59,656 nt of DNA. Origin: Xanthomonas cassavae CFBP 4642. Lineage in GTDB: Bacteria > Pseudomonadota > Gammaproteobacteria > Xanthomonadales > Xanthomonadaceae. The position numbers were made by a program, and so were the translations under genes. The notes below the pieces were generated by a model. That model made no database searches. It had not been told where the DNA came from and saw nothing but the letters and a program-made list of their open reading frames with translations. The DNA is taken from NCBI RefSeq assembly GCF_000454545.1, contig NZ_CM002139.1, positions 2,176,730 to 2,236,385 on the forward strand. The letters are read 5' to 3'. Numbering within the stretch: position 1 is the stretch's first letter; every line of letters starts with the position of its first letter. Of the stretch, positions 45,919 to 59,100 are shown one piece after another.

Positions 45919-47112
45919 ATGTGGATGCGATCGGCGCCGTTGGCGCTGGCGGCTTGTCTATGCGCGGTCGCCGGGCTGGCGGCTGCACAACAATCGGCAC
46001 CTTCCAGCCTGGATCGTCGGGAACAGCTGCGCCAGACCGAAGAGATCCAGCGCAGGCAGGAGCAGGAGCGCCAGGCACCCTTCGCCGGCCCGCGCGAGGA
46101 TGCCGACCGCGTGGACGCATGGAGCACTGCATTGCCCAAGGAAGACCTGTGCTTTGCCATTACGCGCGTGCGCCTGTCCGGTGCGGGCGATGCAGCGGAC
46201 CGTTTTGCCTGGTTGTGGAAATCCTTGCGTCGTTACGAAGGCCGCTGCATTGGCCGCGCGGGAATCGACATCATTCGCCGCCGCGCACTGGATCGCCTGG
46301 TGGCACGTGGTTTTGTCACCACCCGTATCGGTGTGCCCGAGCAGGATCTGTCGCGTGGGGAGCTGCGTTTCGAATTGATGCCCGGACGTCTGCGCGCAGT
46401 GCGTGTGGTTTCCGATACCGCTGGCGCGCACTGGAAAACGGCCTTGCCGTTGCGCAGCGGTGACTTGTTGGATCTGCGCGCGATCGAGCAGGCGGTGGAG
46501 CAGTTCAAGCGCCTGCCATCGCAGGACGCCAAGATCGATATCGCGCCCGGGCAAGCGCCTGGCGAGTCGGATCTGGTGATCACGCTGCAGCACGGCCGCC
46601 GTTGGCATGGCGTTGCCAATGCAGACGATTCGGGTGTGGAGGCCACGGGCCGCGTGCAGGGCGGGCTGGATCTTTCGCTGGACAATCCACTGGGGCTCAA
46701 CGATCTGCTCAGCGTGGGCTACAGCCACGATCTGGCCACGCGCGATCAAGAGCGCGGTACCCGCGGCAACAGCCTGAGCTACAGCCTGCCCTGGGGCTGG
46801 TGGACATTGGCGCTGTCAGCATCGTCGTATCGCTATCACCAGCGCGTGGACGGGTTTTGCAGACCTTCCAGTCCAGTGGCGAGTCCAGCAATGCGCAGCT
46901 GGATCTGCAGCGCGTGCTGCATCGCGATGGCACCAGCAAGACCTCGGCCGGTGTGGTGGTTGGCCGGCGGCGTGCGCGCAGTTATCTGGATGGTGTGGAG
47001 ATCGGTATCCAGCGCCGCGATACCAGCAGCGCTGAGTTTTACTTCACGCATCGGCGCTATCTGGGCGCGATGCAGCTGGACGTGCGTCTTGCGCATCGGC
47101 GCGGAACTGGGG
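45919..47112 (+). pseudogene. fhaC: fhaC/TpsB transporter, frameshifted and 3'-truncated
   Basis: TpsB proteins form the outer-membrane pore for the hemagglutinin. Visible are a signal peptide (LALAACLCAVAGLAAA), the N-terminal plug-like helix (LDRREQLRQTEEIQRRQEQE), POTRA segments (CFAITRVRLSGAGD; ELRFELMPGRLRAVRVVS; DIAPGQAPGESDLVI) and the first strands (GGLDLSLDNPLGLNDLLS). At ~46851-46858 one base appears lost in GGGTTTT: the protein continues in another frame as VLQTFQSSGESSNAQLDLQR to LDVRLAHRRGTG. Around 47105-47115 that frame meets fhaB sequence, so roughly the last third of the barrel is missing. Confidence 0.85.
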
Positions 47113-50100
47113 GTGCAAGGGCAATTGGTCGCTGCCGACGCGGTCGCGTTGAGTGCCGGCGCGGTCGATCTTGCGCAGCGCGCTGCGGTGTCTGCCGGCA
47201 CCGATCTGGATCTGCACAGCACCGCTGCGCTGATCAATGCCGGCAGCGTTTACGCCGGTCGCGACCTGCGGCTCCAGGCCGGCGGCGTGGCCAACGCTGG
47301 CAGCATCACCGCTGCGCGCGACGCGCAGCTTGTCGTTGCCGCAGACGTCGTCAACAGCGGCACCGTTGTGGCTGGAAACGCATTGACGGTGGACGCCGCA
47401 CAGTTGGAAAGCCGTGGCGATATCGGCAGCCAGCGTGGCGACACGACCTTGCGCGCCCGTGGTGGGATCGCACTGGGCGGCAACGCCGTGGCGGGTGGGG
47501 CGCTGGCAGTGGAGGCCGGCAGCGCGGCGCAACTCTCCGGGGCGGTCGACGCTGCGCGCCTGACCTTGCGCAGCTTCGGCAATGCCGAGGTATCGGGCAC
47601 CTTGCAGACCACACACGGCGACGTCGCCATGGTCGCCGGCGGTGAGCTGGTCAACGATGCGCTAGTGAGTGCTGCGGGCGCGATCGACCTGCAGGCCGAT
47701 GGCGCGCTGCGCCAGCGCGGCCAGCTGCGTAGCGCCGGCGCACTGCAACTGCGCGGTGGCACGGTCGAGCACGATGGGGTGATCGATGCCGGTGCCGATC
47801 TGCGCGTTGCAAGCGCCACCGATCTGGCGTTGAACGGCACGGTGCAGAGCGCAGGTACGGCCACGCTGCAGGTGGGCAATGCGCTGGAAAATCGCGCAAA
47901 CGTCGTTGCGAACGGCTTGTTGCAGATCGATGCGGCCTCGCTGCGTAATGCGCAGGGCGCGGCACTCTCCTCCAACGCCGATGCGGTTGTAAGAACCAGC
48001 GGTGTGCTGGACAACGCTGGTAGCCTTTACAGCGCTGATGCAGTACAGCTTGCGGCTGGCACGCTGCTCCAGAGCGGCCGGATTGGCGCCGGCAATACGC
48101 TGACCGCAACGGTTGGCGATGCGTTCGACAACACCGGCAATGTGGTTGCCCGAGACCTGCTGCAGATCGATGCCGGCAGCCTGCGCAGTGACGGCCAACT
48201 CGGCAGCGAGGCGGGCAGCGTCCGGCTGGCGAGCCGGGGCGACATGCGGGTGCAGGGCGTCACGGCAGCGGCGACGTCGCTACAGGCCAGTGCTGGTGGC
48301 GATCTGCAGCAGGCGGGCACGCTGACGGGACAGTCGGTCGCCTTGATCGCTGGGCGGGACCTCACCGCGGCCGGCACAGTGCAGGCGTCGACGCTGGATC
48401 TGCAGGCGCAGCGTGCGCTGACGTTTGCTGCGCAAGGCCAGGTACACGGCGATGCGTCCTTGCGCGCGAGCAGCGTAACCACGCGCCAGGACGCAGTGCT
48501 GCAAATTGGTGGTGCCCTGACGCTGGAAGGCGGCGCTGTCGATAGCCGCGGCACGCTGGACGCCGGCACCGATCTGCAGGTCCGCAGCCAGGGCGATCTC
48601 GCGCTGGCTGGCGTGGCCCAGGGTGGGCGAGACGTGCATCTCACCGCTGCCAATGCGGTGCGCAACGCCGCGCATGTGGTGGCTGGACGCGATCTGACCG
48701 TGCTGGCGCAGCAACTGGATAACGCTGCCGCCGGTGTCCTGGCCGGCGAGGGCGATGTGGCGTTGACCACGGTGGCGCAGCTCGCCAACGCCGGCCGCGT
48801 GCAAGCCGGCGGCGATGTACGGCTCACGTCGGCAGCGCTGGAGCAAAGCGGCAGCGTCTCCGCGGGCAAGGCCTTGAATGTTGCGGTGGCTGGCACGCTG
48901 GATAACCGCGGGAGCCTGGTCGCCAGGGATGCGTTGCTGGTCGATGCAGCGCTCCTGCGCAGCAGTGGCCAGCTTGGCAGCGAGCGTGCCGATGTCACGC
49001 TGGCCAGCCAGGCGGACCTGCAGTTGGGCGGCGTGGTGTCTGCCGCGACCGCATTGCGTGCCAACGCCGGTGGCGACCTTCAACAATCCGGCACGCTCAC
49101 TGCGCAGTCGCTTGCACTGCAGGCCGGTCGCGATCTGGCCGTCACTGGTGCCGTCCAGTCTGCCTCCACCCTGGATCTGCAGGCGCAGCGCACGCTCACG
49201 GTGGATGGGCAGATATCGAGCACGGGCAACACCGCGCTCACAGGCGTAGCCGTCACCACCGGCAGTGCGGCCGTGGTGAAGAGCGGTGCCGACATCAGCT
49301 TGGACGGCAGCGCCATCGATAGCCGCGGCGCACTCGATGCAGCCGCCGATCTGAGCGTGCGCAGCGCAGGCGATCTTGCACTGGGCGGTGTGGCCCAGGC
49401 CGGACGCGATGTCGCTCTGGCGGCCGACGGTGCATTGCGCAATTTCGCGCAAGTGATCGCCGCTCGCGATCTGGGCGTGCGCGCGGCCAGTGTCGACAAC
49501 GCAGCCGATGCAACCCTGGGGGCACTGCGCGATCTGCGGATCGACGTCGCTGGCACGCTGGAGAACAGCGGCACCCTGCATGGCGAGCGTGGGCTTGCGC
49601 TGTCGACAGGCGCGTTGTTGCAGCGTGGCCGCCTCTACAGCGGGGATGCGATGTCCATTGCATCGACCGGCGCGTTCGAGAATGTCGGCCAACTGGTATC
49701 CGGCAAGGACCTGACCATCGGGGCGAGCAACATCGTCAGCAACGGCCAGCTTGGCTCGGTGACGGGCGCACTGACGCTGACCAGCCAGAACGCCATCGAC
49801 CTGCGCGGCGTCGTGTCTGCTGCCACTGCACTGCAGGCCACCGCGGCTGGCGACCTGCTGCAGACGGGCACCCTCGGTGCGCAGACTGTCAGCTTGCAGG
49901 CAGGGCGCGACCTCACTGCCGGCGGCACGCTGCAATCGGCCTCTACGCTGGATCTGCAGGCGCAGCGCGTGCTTGCCTTGAATGGCCAGGCGCAGGCGGG
50001 CAGTGTTGCCGCATTGCGTGGCCACAGCATCGCCACCGGTGCTGCCGCCGTGCTGAAAAGCGCGGGTTTGATCACCCTGGACGGTGCAGCCATCGACAGT

Positions 50101-53100
50101 CGCGGTACGCTCGATGCGGGCAGCGATCTGCGCGTGACCAGCACCGGTGGCCTCGCCTTGGCAGGGGTGGCGCAAGCCAACCGCGATGCGGTTCTCAACG
50201 CCGCAGGTGGCCTGAGCAATGCGGCTCAGGTGATTGAAGGCCGCGATCTTTCGGTGCAGGCAGGTACGGTTACCAATGCCGCGTCTGGCGCGCTGGCTGC
50301 CGAAGGCGTTGTCACGCTGACGACCGGTGCGCTGCAGAACGCCGGTAGCGTGCAGAGCGGTGGCGACCTTCGCATCACCGCAGCCAGCCTGGATCAAAGT
50401 GGTGTGGCAAATGCCGGCAAGGCGTTGACCGCCACTGTCACCGGAGTGCTGGACAATCGCAGCAGCCTGATCGCCACCGACCGCCTGGTCGTGGATGCAG
50501 GCAACCTGCGCAGCAGCGGCCAGCTCGGGAGCCAGACAGCCACTGTCGATCTGAGCAGCCGTGGCGAAATGACGCTGCAGGGCGTGGTTGCCGCTGCGAC
50601 CACGTTGCAGGCAACCGCGGCTGGCGATCTGCAGCAAGGCGGATCGCTGAAGGCGCAGTCGGTTGCACTGCATGCCGGGCGCGATCTGGTCGCGGCAGGC
50701 GCGTTGCAGTCCGGCTCTGCGCTGGACCTGCAGGCGCAGCGCGCGCTTGCATTGAACGGGCAGGCGTCCAGTGTCGGCGATGCCACCCTGCGCGCTGCAA
50801 CCATCAGCACGGCGCAAGCGGCCGTGCTTCAGACCGGTGGCGCAATCAGTCTGGATGGCGCGGCGATCGATAGCCGCGGCGCCCTCGATGCATCCACCGA
50901 TTTGAATTTGCGCAGTACCGGCAATCTGGCCGTTGCCGGGGTTGCGCAGGCCGATCGCGCCGTGGTGCTGAGTGCGGCCGGCACGCTGACCAACGCGGCG
51001 CAGGTCGTTGCCGGCCAGAATCTGAGCGTCACCGCCGCCAGTGCAAGCAATACGGGTACGGGTGTATTGCTTGCGCAAGGCGACACCACGCTGACCATCG
51101 CAGGGTTGCTCGACAATGCCGGCGCGATCCGCGCAGGCAATCTGCTGACGCTCGGCGTCGGCGCGCTGCGCCAGACCGGGCAGGCGTACGGCCTGCGGCG
51201 TCTTGGCCTGACGGCATCGGGTGCCGTGGACAATCGCGGTGACCTGATCGGCGGCAACGGCTTGCGCGTGGAGGCCGGGCAGCTGAGCAGCAGCGGTCAA
51301 CTGGGCAGCGAGCGCGGCGATGTCGCCCTGATCAGCCGCGGCAACCTGCAGCTGGACGGCAACCTGGCCGCGGCAGCGGCGTTTTCCGCGCAGGCCGACG
51401 GCAGCCTGTCGCAGAGCGGTCGCCTGAGTGCGGGCAGCAGCCTGGACCTGCACTCCAAGGGCGATCTCACTGTTGCAGGGCAGCTGTCTGGCCAACAGAC
51501 CACGCTGACCAGCGATGCGGTGCTGCGTCAGCAAGGTGTCGTCAGTGGTGCAACCGTGGGCCTGCAAGGTGCACGCATCGAACATGCAGGACAGACCACA
51601 GCAGCGGGCAACCTCAGCCTGCGTGCCGGCGACATCAGCGTTGCCGGCACCGTGGGTGCGGGTATCGCGGCCGATGGCAATCTGGGGACGGGAAGCACCC
51701 TGAGCCTGGTCGCAGACCGCCAACTGGGCGTGTCCGGCAAGCTGCTGGCAGGGGGTAATCTCCTGCTGCAGGGCAGTCAGCTGGGCCTTGCCGGTGCCAA
51801 CACGCGTGCCACCGGCAATGCGGTCCTCGCGACCGCCGGAAGCCTCGATCATCGGGGCGCCGATCTGCTCGCCGGTGGCAGCTTGACCATCCAGGCCGGC
51901 GGTACCATCGATAACAGCCGGCTCAATGCGGTTGGCGGCCAGATGCAGGCCAGCCAGCTCAGCATCGACGGTGGCAGTTTGAACAATGCCGGTGGTCGTC
52001 TGGTACAGAGCGGCAGCGGTCTGACCCGTGTCGGCATCGGCGGCGCCATCGACAATACCGCCGGCACCGTGGCCAGCAATGGTCAGGATCTGACCATCAC
52101 GGCGGCAAGCCTGGAGAACGCACAGGGACGGATCGAGCATGCCGGTAGCGGCAACCTGTCGGTCACCAGCCGCGGCGCGCTGGGTAACAGCAGTGGACGC
52201 ATCCTCACCCAGGGCCAGCTCACCCTGGATGCGAGCAGCGGGTTGAACAATCAGGGCGGCACCATCGCCGCAGCCGGCGATGCAGCATTGACGGCGGCCA
52301 GCCTCAACAACACTGGTGGCTCGGTCGCCACACGCGGCCTGAGCATACAGACGGGCGGTGCCACCGATAACCGTAACGGCCTGCTGCAGGCCAGTGGTGG
52401 CGCGTTGACCCTGCGTGCCGACAGCCTCAGCAATGCCGGCGGCCTCGTGCAGGCGGTTGCCAGCGGCGGGGCAGGCGGCAGCCTGCGTGCGGAACTCAAC
52501 CGTGGCCTGGATAACGGCAACGGCATCATCGGCGCCAGTACCGATGCGGTGATCACTGCGGAGAACATCAGCAGCACCGGCGGCAGCCTGCAGGCGGCAC
52601 GCGACCTCAGCGTCACTGCGCGCGGCCAGCTGGACAATCACCAGAACGCCAAGCTCAGTGCCGGGCGCGATCTCACCCTCGCCGTCGCAGGCGCGCTACT
52701 CAACAGTGGTGGCCAGCTCGATGCCGGCAATACGCTGACCGCTTCCGGTGGGCTGATCGACAACACGCAAGGCAGCATCGTCAATAACGGCGCTGGCCTG
52801 ACGCGCATCACCACCGGCGGCGCCCTGACCAACAGCAGCGGCAATCTGGGCGGTCGCGGCAGCGTGGTCATCGATGCTGCCAGCATCGCCAACACCAGCG
52901 GTCAGCTGGTGGCCGCTGGCGACCTGATCGCCAACACCAATGGCTTGAACAACCAGGGCGGCAACGTCTATGCCGGCGCAAGCTTCCTGCTGCAGCGCGC
53001 AGGCGCCACGCTGGACAACCGCAACGGCAAGATCAAGGCCGAACAAGCGGTCCGCCTGAATCTGCAGAGCCTAAGCAACGCCGGTGGACAGATCGGCGCA

Positions 53101-56100
53101 GGCAGCACGACCGGCGGTGCCGGCGATGTGGTGATCGATACCGTGGGGTTCGATGGTGGCGGCAGCATCCTGGCGCAGAACCTGCTGGATCTGACCCTGC
53201 GTAGCGACTACACCCATCGTGCTGGCGAGGACCTGGTCAGCAACGGAAACTTCAACCTTCGCGTGGGCGGCAACCTCGTCAACGAATCCACGCTCAAGGC
53301 CGCACGTGCGCTGGACATCACTGCCAGCAGCATCACCAACCGCGCCGGCGCCAGCATCCTGTCCAACGATACCCGCCTCAATGGCGGCACTGTCATCGAC
53401 AACGCCGGCAGCATTTCCGGTAACGGCGCCTTGTCGCTGGTTGCCAATAGCGTCTACAACACCGGCAGCATCGTGGGTGGAAATGTGTCGGTGAATACCG
53501 GCACGCTGGTCAATGGCGCCGATCTCGGCGGCGCGACCGACAATGCCGCCTATGGCTCGGCCTTGCTCGGCTCCACTGGCAACATGAACCTTGTCGTGCG
53601 CGATCAGCTGCTCAACCGCGATGCGCGCATCTTCAGCCTGGGCAATATCGCGATTGGTGGCGCGCAAGATGGTGGCGGCACCCTGGTAGCGCGTACGGGT
53701 GTGGTGAATAACTTTTCGGGCAGTATTGAGGCGGATGGGAGTGTTTTGATTGCGGCCCAGCAGCTGAATAATCGGCGGCGTGTGGTGAATACAACCAGCG
53801 TCTCCACCAATCCCGGCAACGATGATGTTTATTCGGGTGGTGAGCTCATTGAAGGCAAGGCGATCCGGAACATCCAGGGCGCCCGGGCGCCTTATCCCTA
53901 CACGGGGCTTGCGCCAGGCATTTATCGCAACTATCAGGTGATCCAGCAGGAGCAGCTGTCTTCCGCAAGCGCAGAGGGAAGAATTGCGGCGGGCGGAAAC
54001 ATCCTGCTGTCGGGGAGCGTGACGAACAATGCCTCCACCATTGCGGCGGCAGGCGTGTTCGCTGCCAACCAGCGCGGTCTTGGCGGACTCTCGGACGGGA
54101 TGATCGTAGGCGGCGAGCAACTGCTCAACCAGGCGCTGGCGTTGAATCAGACGGTTCGACAAAGCGACGTGGAACATATCGTCACCGCGATTACCAATGA
54201 CTGCATGCAGCCGGTCGGGCAGAAGGTCGTTTGCTACTACGAAGAAGAAGACCAGCGGCTGAGCTCCTCAACGGTCAGCAGCAGCTACATCGCCCTGGGC
54301 GCCAGCATGACCGGCAACCAGGGCGTCAGCATCAATGGCGCCAATATCAGCAATGGCGCTGTCGGTAGCGATGGTCGCAGCATCAGTGGCGCTTCGCTGA
54401 CGGGTGTGGGCGCGCAAGGCGGCTTGAGCGGTCGCACCGCGCAGAGCGCCGGCGGAGTGGGCGGCCAGGCCGTGGTCGGTCGCGCCAACGGTGGCGCAGG
54501 CAGCATCCAAGTTGCGACCGGCACCAGCGGCAGCGCAGGCCCCCAAGTCGGCGCCAACACGCAGGACGCCACGCTCGCCACGTCCGGCGGCATCGTCGCG
54601 ATGTCGGTCGCACCGGTGATGTCCAACGACAGTGGGCTGGTGCGCAGCAGCGTCGATCAGACGCATGTGCAGACCACCGCCTCCGGTACCGGTGTCACCG
54701 CAGGCGCGAATGAAACCCGCACGCGTGTCGACCCCGCCACCATACCGGTCACCAATATCGTTGGCGGCGGCCAGACGTCGCTGACGCAGATCGATCTGCC
54801 CATCGGCGGCCTGTATCGCCTGTCCAACGGCGCGGCCACCGACCGCACGGCAATGGGCCGCGCGGCCACCGGCCTCGGTGGCATCAACGCCTGGCGCAGC
54901 AACGGCCCGGGCCGTCGCTACCTGATCGAGACCGATCCGCGTTTTGTCAACTACGACAACTTCATCAGCAGCGACTTCCTGCTGGACAAGCTGGGCGTGG
55001 ATCCGGAGTGGACCCAGACCCGGCTGGGCGACGGCTTCTACGAGCAGCGTCTGGTGCTGGACCAGATCACCCAGCTCACCGGCCGCCGCTACCTGGGCAA
55101 CTACGCCGATGGCGTGGCGCAATACCGCGCCTTGCTCGAATCCGGCGTGGCCGCTGCAGGCCAGCTGCAGCTGAGCATGGGCGTGGGCTTGACTGCCGCG
55201 CAGGCGGCTGCACTCACGCAGGACATCGTGTGGATGGTGGAGCAGGACTACCAGGGCCAGACCGTGCTGGTGCCGGTGGTGTATCTGGCGTCCAACTCGC
55301 TGCAGCTGCGCGGCAATGGCGCGCTGATCGCCGGCGGCAACGTCGCGCTCAACGCCACCAACGCCATGAGCAACCAGGGCGTGATCGCCGGTGCCGATGT
55401 CAGCGTCACCGCCGGCAACCTGCTCAACCAGGGCCGCATCGGCGGCACGGGCAGCGTGGCGCTGGAAGCGCGCAACGACCTGCTCAATCAAGGCCAGATC
55501 CAGGGCCGCGATGTCGCATTGGTGGCCGGTAACAACCTGGTCAGCGAAGCATCCAAGGCCATCAACGGCGTCGGGATCCTGTCAGGCATCACGGCCAGCA
55601 ACACGCTGCAACTGATGGCCGGCAACGACATGACATTGACCGGCACCCGCGTGCAGGCCGGCGGCAGCGCGGCGTTGATCGCGGGCAACAACCTCAGCCT
55701 GACTCCAAGTGCCTTGCGCAATGACAACGGCCTGCTGCGTGGCGGCGACGGCGTGTCGGTGACCACGGGCAGGGACCTGATCGTCTCGGCCGGCAACGAC
55801 CTGCAACTGCACGGCGTGACCATCGCCGCCGCCGGCAGCGCCGCGCTGCAGGCGGGCAACAACCTCTCGCTGACCCCGACCGCCGGTCTGGATGGCAAGG
55901 TCGCCACGCGTACCAACATCCGCACCGGCGACAGCCTGCAGCTGACCGCCGGCAACGACCTGACCATCCGCCAGGCAGATGTCAAAGCCGGTGGCGACCT
56001 GATCGCTGCCGCGGGCAACAACCTCAACGTCGAATCCGTCCTCAACGACAGCCAGACCGATAGCTACAAGACCCGCAACGGCAAGACCCGCGTCAGCACG

Positions 56101-59100
56101 ACCACGACCACGCAAACCATCGACCAGCAGGCGCTTACCGCCGGCGGCAACCTGATCCTCAGCGCCGGCAACGACGTCAACCTGGTCGCCGCCAGCGAGC
56201 AGCACGATGCCGTGCAGGACATGACCAAGAAGAAGAAGGGCACGTTCAGCAGCAAGACCACCACCACGCATGATGCGTGGCAGGACAATGTGGCGGTCAC
56301 CACCACGCTCAGTGGCGACACGGTACAGATCGCGGCGGGCAACGATCTGCTGTCGCAGGGTGCGCAAGTCGCCAGCACTGGCGATGTGGTGTTGGCCGCA
56401 GGCAACAACCTCACGCTGGACACGGTGCAGAACACGCACAGCGAAGAGCACGAAAAGACCGTCAAGAAATCCGGTCTCTACGGCGGCGGCGGATTCAGCG
56501 TCGCCCTGGGCGTGACCAAGAAGACCGATGGATTAGACGTTACCGAGGTCACCAACACCGGCAGCCTGGTCGGAAGTACGGATGGCTCGGTGACGATGAC
56601 CGCCGGCAACAAGGTCGCCATCACCGGTAGCGACGTGCTGAGCGCCACCAGCACCACCATCGTGGGCAAGGAAGTCACGATTGCTGCGGCGGAAAACACC
56701 GTGGACACGGTGCAGACCTCCAAGCAGCAGAGTGCGGGTATCACTTTAGGATTGACCGGTGGGGTGGTGGCTGCCGCAGAAGCGGCCTACAACGCAACCA
56801 AACGTGGTTCAGAGGTAGAGGATGACCGTCTAAAAGTACTCTACGCCGCCAAGGCGGGTTACGCCGTCAGCGATGGCGTGGCCGAATACCAAGCAGCTGC
56901 GGCCGCTGGCAGCAGTATGGGGGGCGTGAGTCTACGCATCGGGATCGGTGCCAGCAGTGCGTCGAGCAAGACGACCACGCACGAGGAAACCACTGGCGGT
57001 AGCCAAATCCTAAGCGAGGGCAACGTCACCATCGCAGCGACCAGCGGTGACCTGAATGTCATTGGTAGCAAGATCAATGGTGAAAATGTCGCGCTGTCTG
57101 CGGCGAACGACTTGAACTTGCTGAGCAACCTGGAGACCAACACCAACAAGGCGGAGAACAAGAACGCCGGCGGCGAGATTGGTGTGAGCGTTGGCACCAC
57201 GACAGGTGTGTATCTGACTGCCTATGCCGGCAAAGGCAGCGCCAAGGGCAATAGTGACGTGCACGCTGAGAGCGTGGTGACTGCCAATGACAGGTTGACG
57301 CTGATCAGTGGTAACGACACTACGATCAAGGGCGCACAAGCAATCGGCGACAGCGTGCTGGCCGACGTTGGCGGTGACCTGCTGATCCAAAGTGAGCAAG
57401 ACACCAGCGACTACAAGAGCAAACAGCAGCAGGCAGGCATGACGTTGGTGTGGGGCTTTAGCGGCAGTAGTGCAAACTACAGCCAGCAGAAGGTCAATAG
57501 CAGCTACACCAGTGTCAATGAACAAAGCGGCATCCAGGCCGGCAATGGCGGATTTGATATCACCGTTGGTGGCAATACGCACCTCGTTGGCGGTGCGATT
57601 GCAAGCACGGCGGATGCGGCGCTCAATCGCCTGTCTACGGAAAGCCTGACTGTAGATGATCTTCAGAACGAAGCCAAAGCAAAGGCATCGAACATCGGGG
57701 TGGGCGCGGGGACCAGTGGTGCAGGATTAGCGCAATCCGCCGCAAGTGCAGGGCTCAGTGCTCTGGGTAGTGCCAATAGCAATGCAACAAGTACGACTCG
57801 CAGTGACATTGCTGCGGGTGCTATTGAGATACGTAACAAGGATCTCAGCGCGCTGGACGGTCTGGAACGCAGCGCATCAATGCTTGATGGCAATAGCGTC
57901 AAGGCGATTGATACGAACAAGTTGCAGGAACAGGTCGAGCTGAGCCAGGTTGCAGGTGAGGTCGGATTCCGCACTGCGAAGGAAGTAATTGCTGCACGGC
58001 GCGACGCGGCAACAGACGAACTGAAGGCTGCCGCCGAGGACTATCAAGCAGCCACAACCGATGAAGAACGTGCGGCAGCAGTGATGCGGCGTGACGCGGC
58101 TCAATCCAGCCTCAAGCAGTGGTCCGATGGCGGCAACGCCAAGATGGCAACGCAGGTGCTGGCAGGCGTATTCCAGGCGAGCCTGGGCGGGGGCAGCGCT
58201 CTAGGCGCTGCTGCTGGTGTGGCTGCCAACGAAGGATTTCTGACCAAGCTATCAGCAAGCATCAACAAGGATATGGATGGCGATGGTATCGCCCACGAAG
58301 GATCGATGAACCTGGCCAGCATTGGCCTGGGTTTGGTCGCTGGCGGTCTGATGGGGGATGCCACGTCGGGCGCCATCGCCGCCAGCACCTCCCAGCAATA
58401 TGGCTATTACGACTACCGCGACGGTAAGCGACAGCTACTGGCCTCCGATGCTCTGCGTGAGATGGCGGGCGGTGACGAAGCTTTGCTGCAAGGCATGCGT
58501 ACGCTGATCAACGAGGCAATCAAGAATGGTGCAGATCCAGCCAGCCTTGCGGCGGCGCTGACAACGCCTGGCGTCGCCAACAACATGGCCAGTATGGCGC
58601 TGGTTGAAGCATCGGCGCAGAGGCAATTCGGCAAGAGTTTCAGTGCTCTGGATATGGTGGATCAGAAGTCGGTTCTCGGGCTGCTGGGCAAGGTCTATGT
58701 TGAAGGCGCCCAAAGCATCGGTCTTGATGGACAGCCTCTCGCTGCTCTTGGAAGTGCCGAGAAGCTTCCAGCAGTAGAGGTGGTCGGTAAATCGTCCGGG
58801 GGGCTACTGCACGCCGGTCAGCTTGTCAGCGGGGTCATCGAGAGTGGTGGCCGCGGCGTCGAGAGGGCAAGCAACTGGCTGGGCCAAGACACAGCGTTGG
58901 CGCTCGCTTACGTCGCAATGGCAGCTGCTGGCGGACCGGTCAAGACCGTCGCGAGTACGCTGTTCGAAAACTCTGCGCCAGGAGAGTTCCTGCAGAACAA
59001 GAAGCAGCAGTATCTGGTTGATCCGTTTGGGAATTTTATTGGGACTTATGGCCTAGGAGCCCAGGGCGAGCAGCAGCTTCAATCGGTAAGACCTGCAAGC

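Noticed and set aside
45768..46160. Small minus-strand frames over the fhaC start
   Set aside because: Ser/Arg/Pro-rich shadow sequence overlapping the clear signal peptide and POTRA coding of fhaC.
48388..51438. Regular repeats considered as a CRISPR-like array
   Set aside because: The repeats are long, coding and without unique short spacers; they are protein repeats of the adhesin.
48280..52641. 1,453-codon open frame on the minus strand inside fhaB
   Set aside because: It mirrors the repetitive, GC-rich hemagglutinin sequence in the complementary frame, has no ribosome site and no family features; its length is a by-product of base composition.
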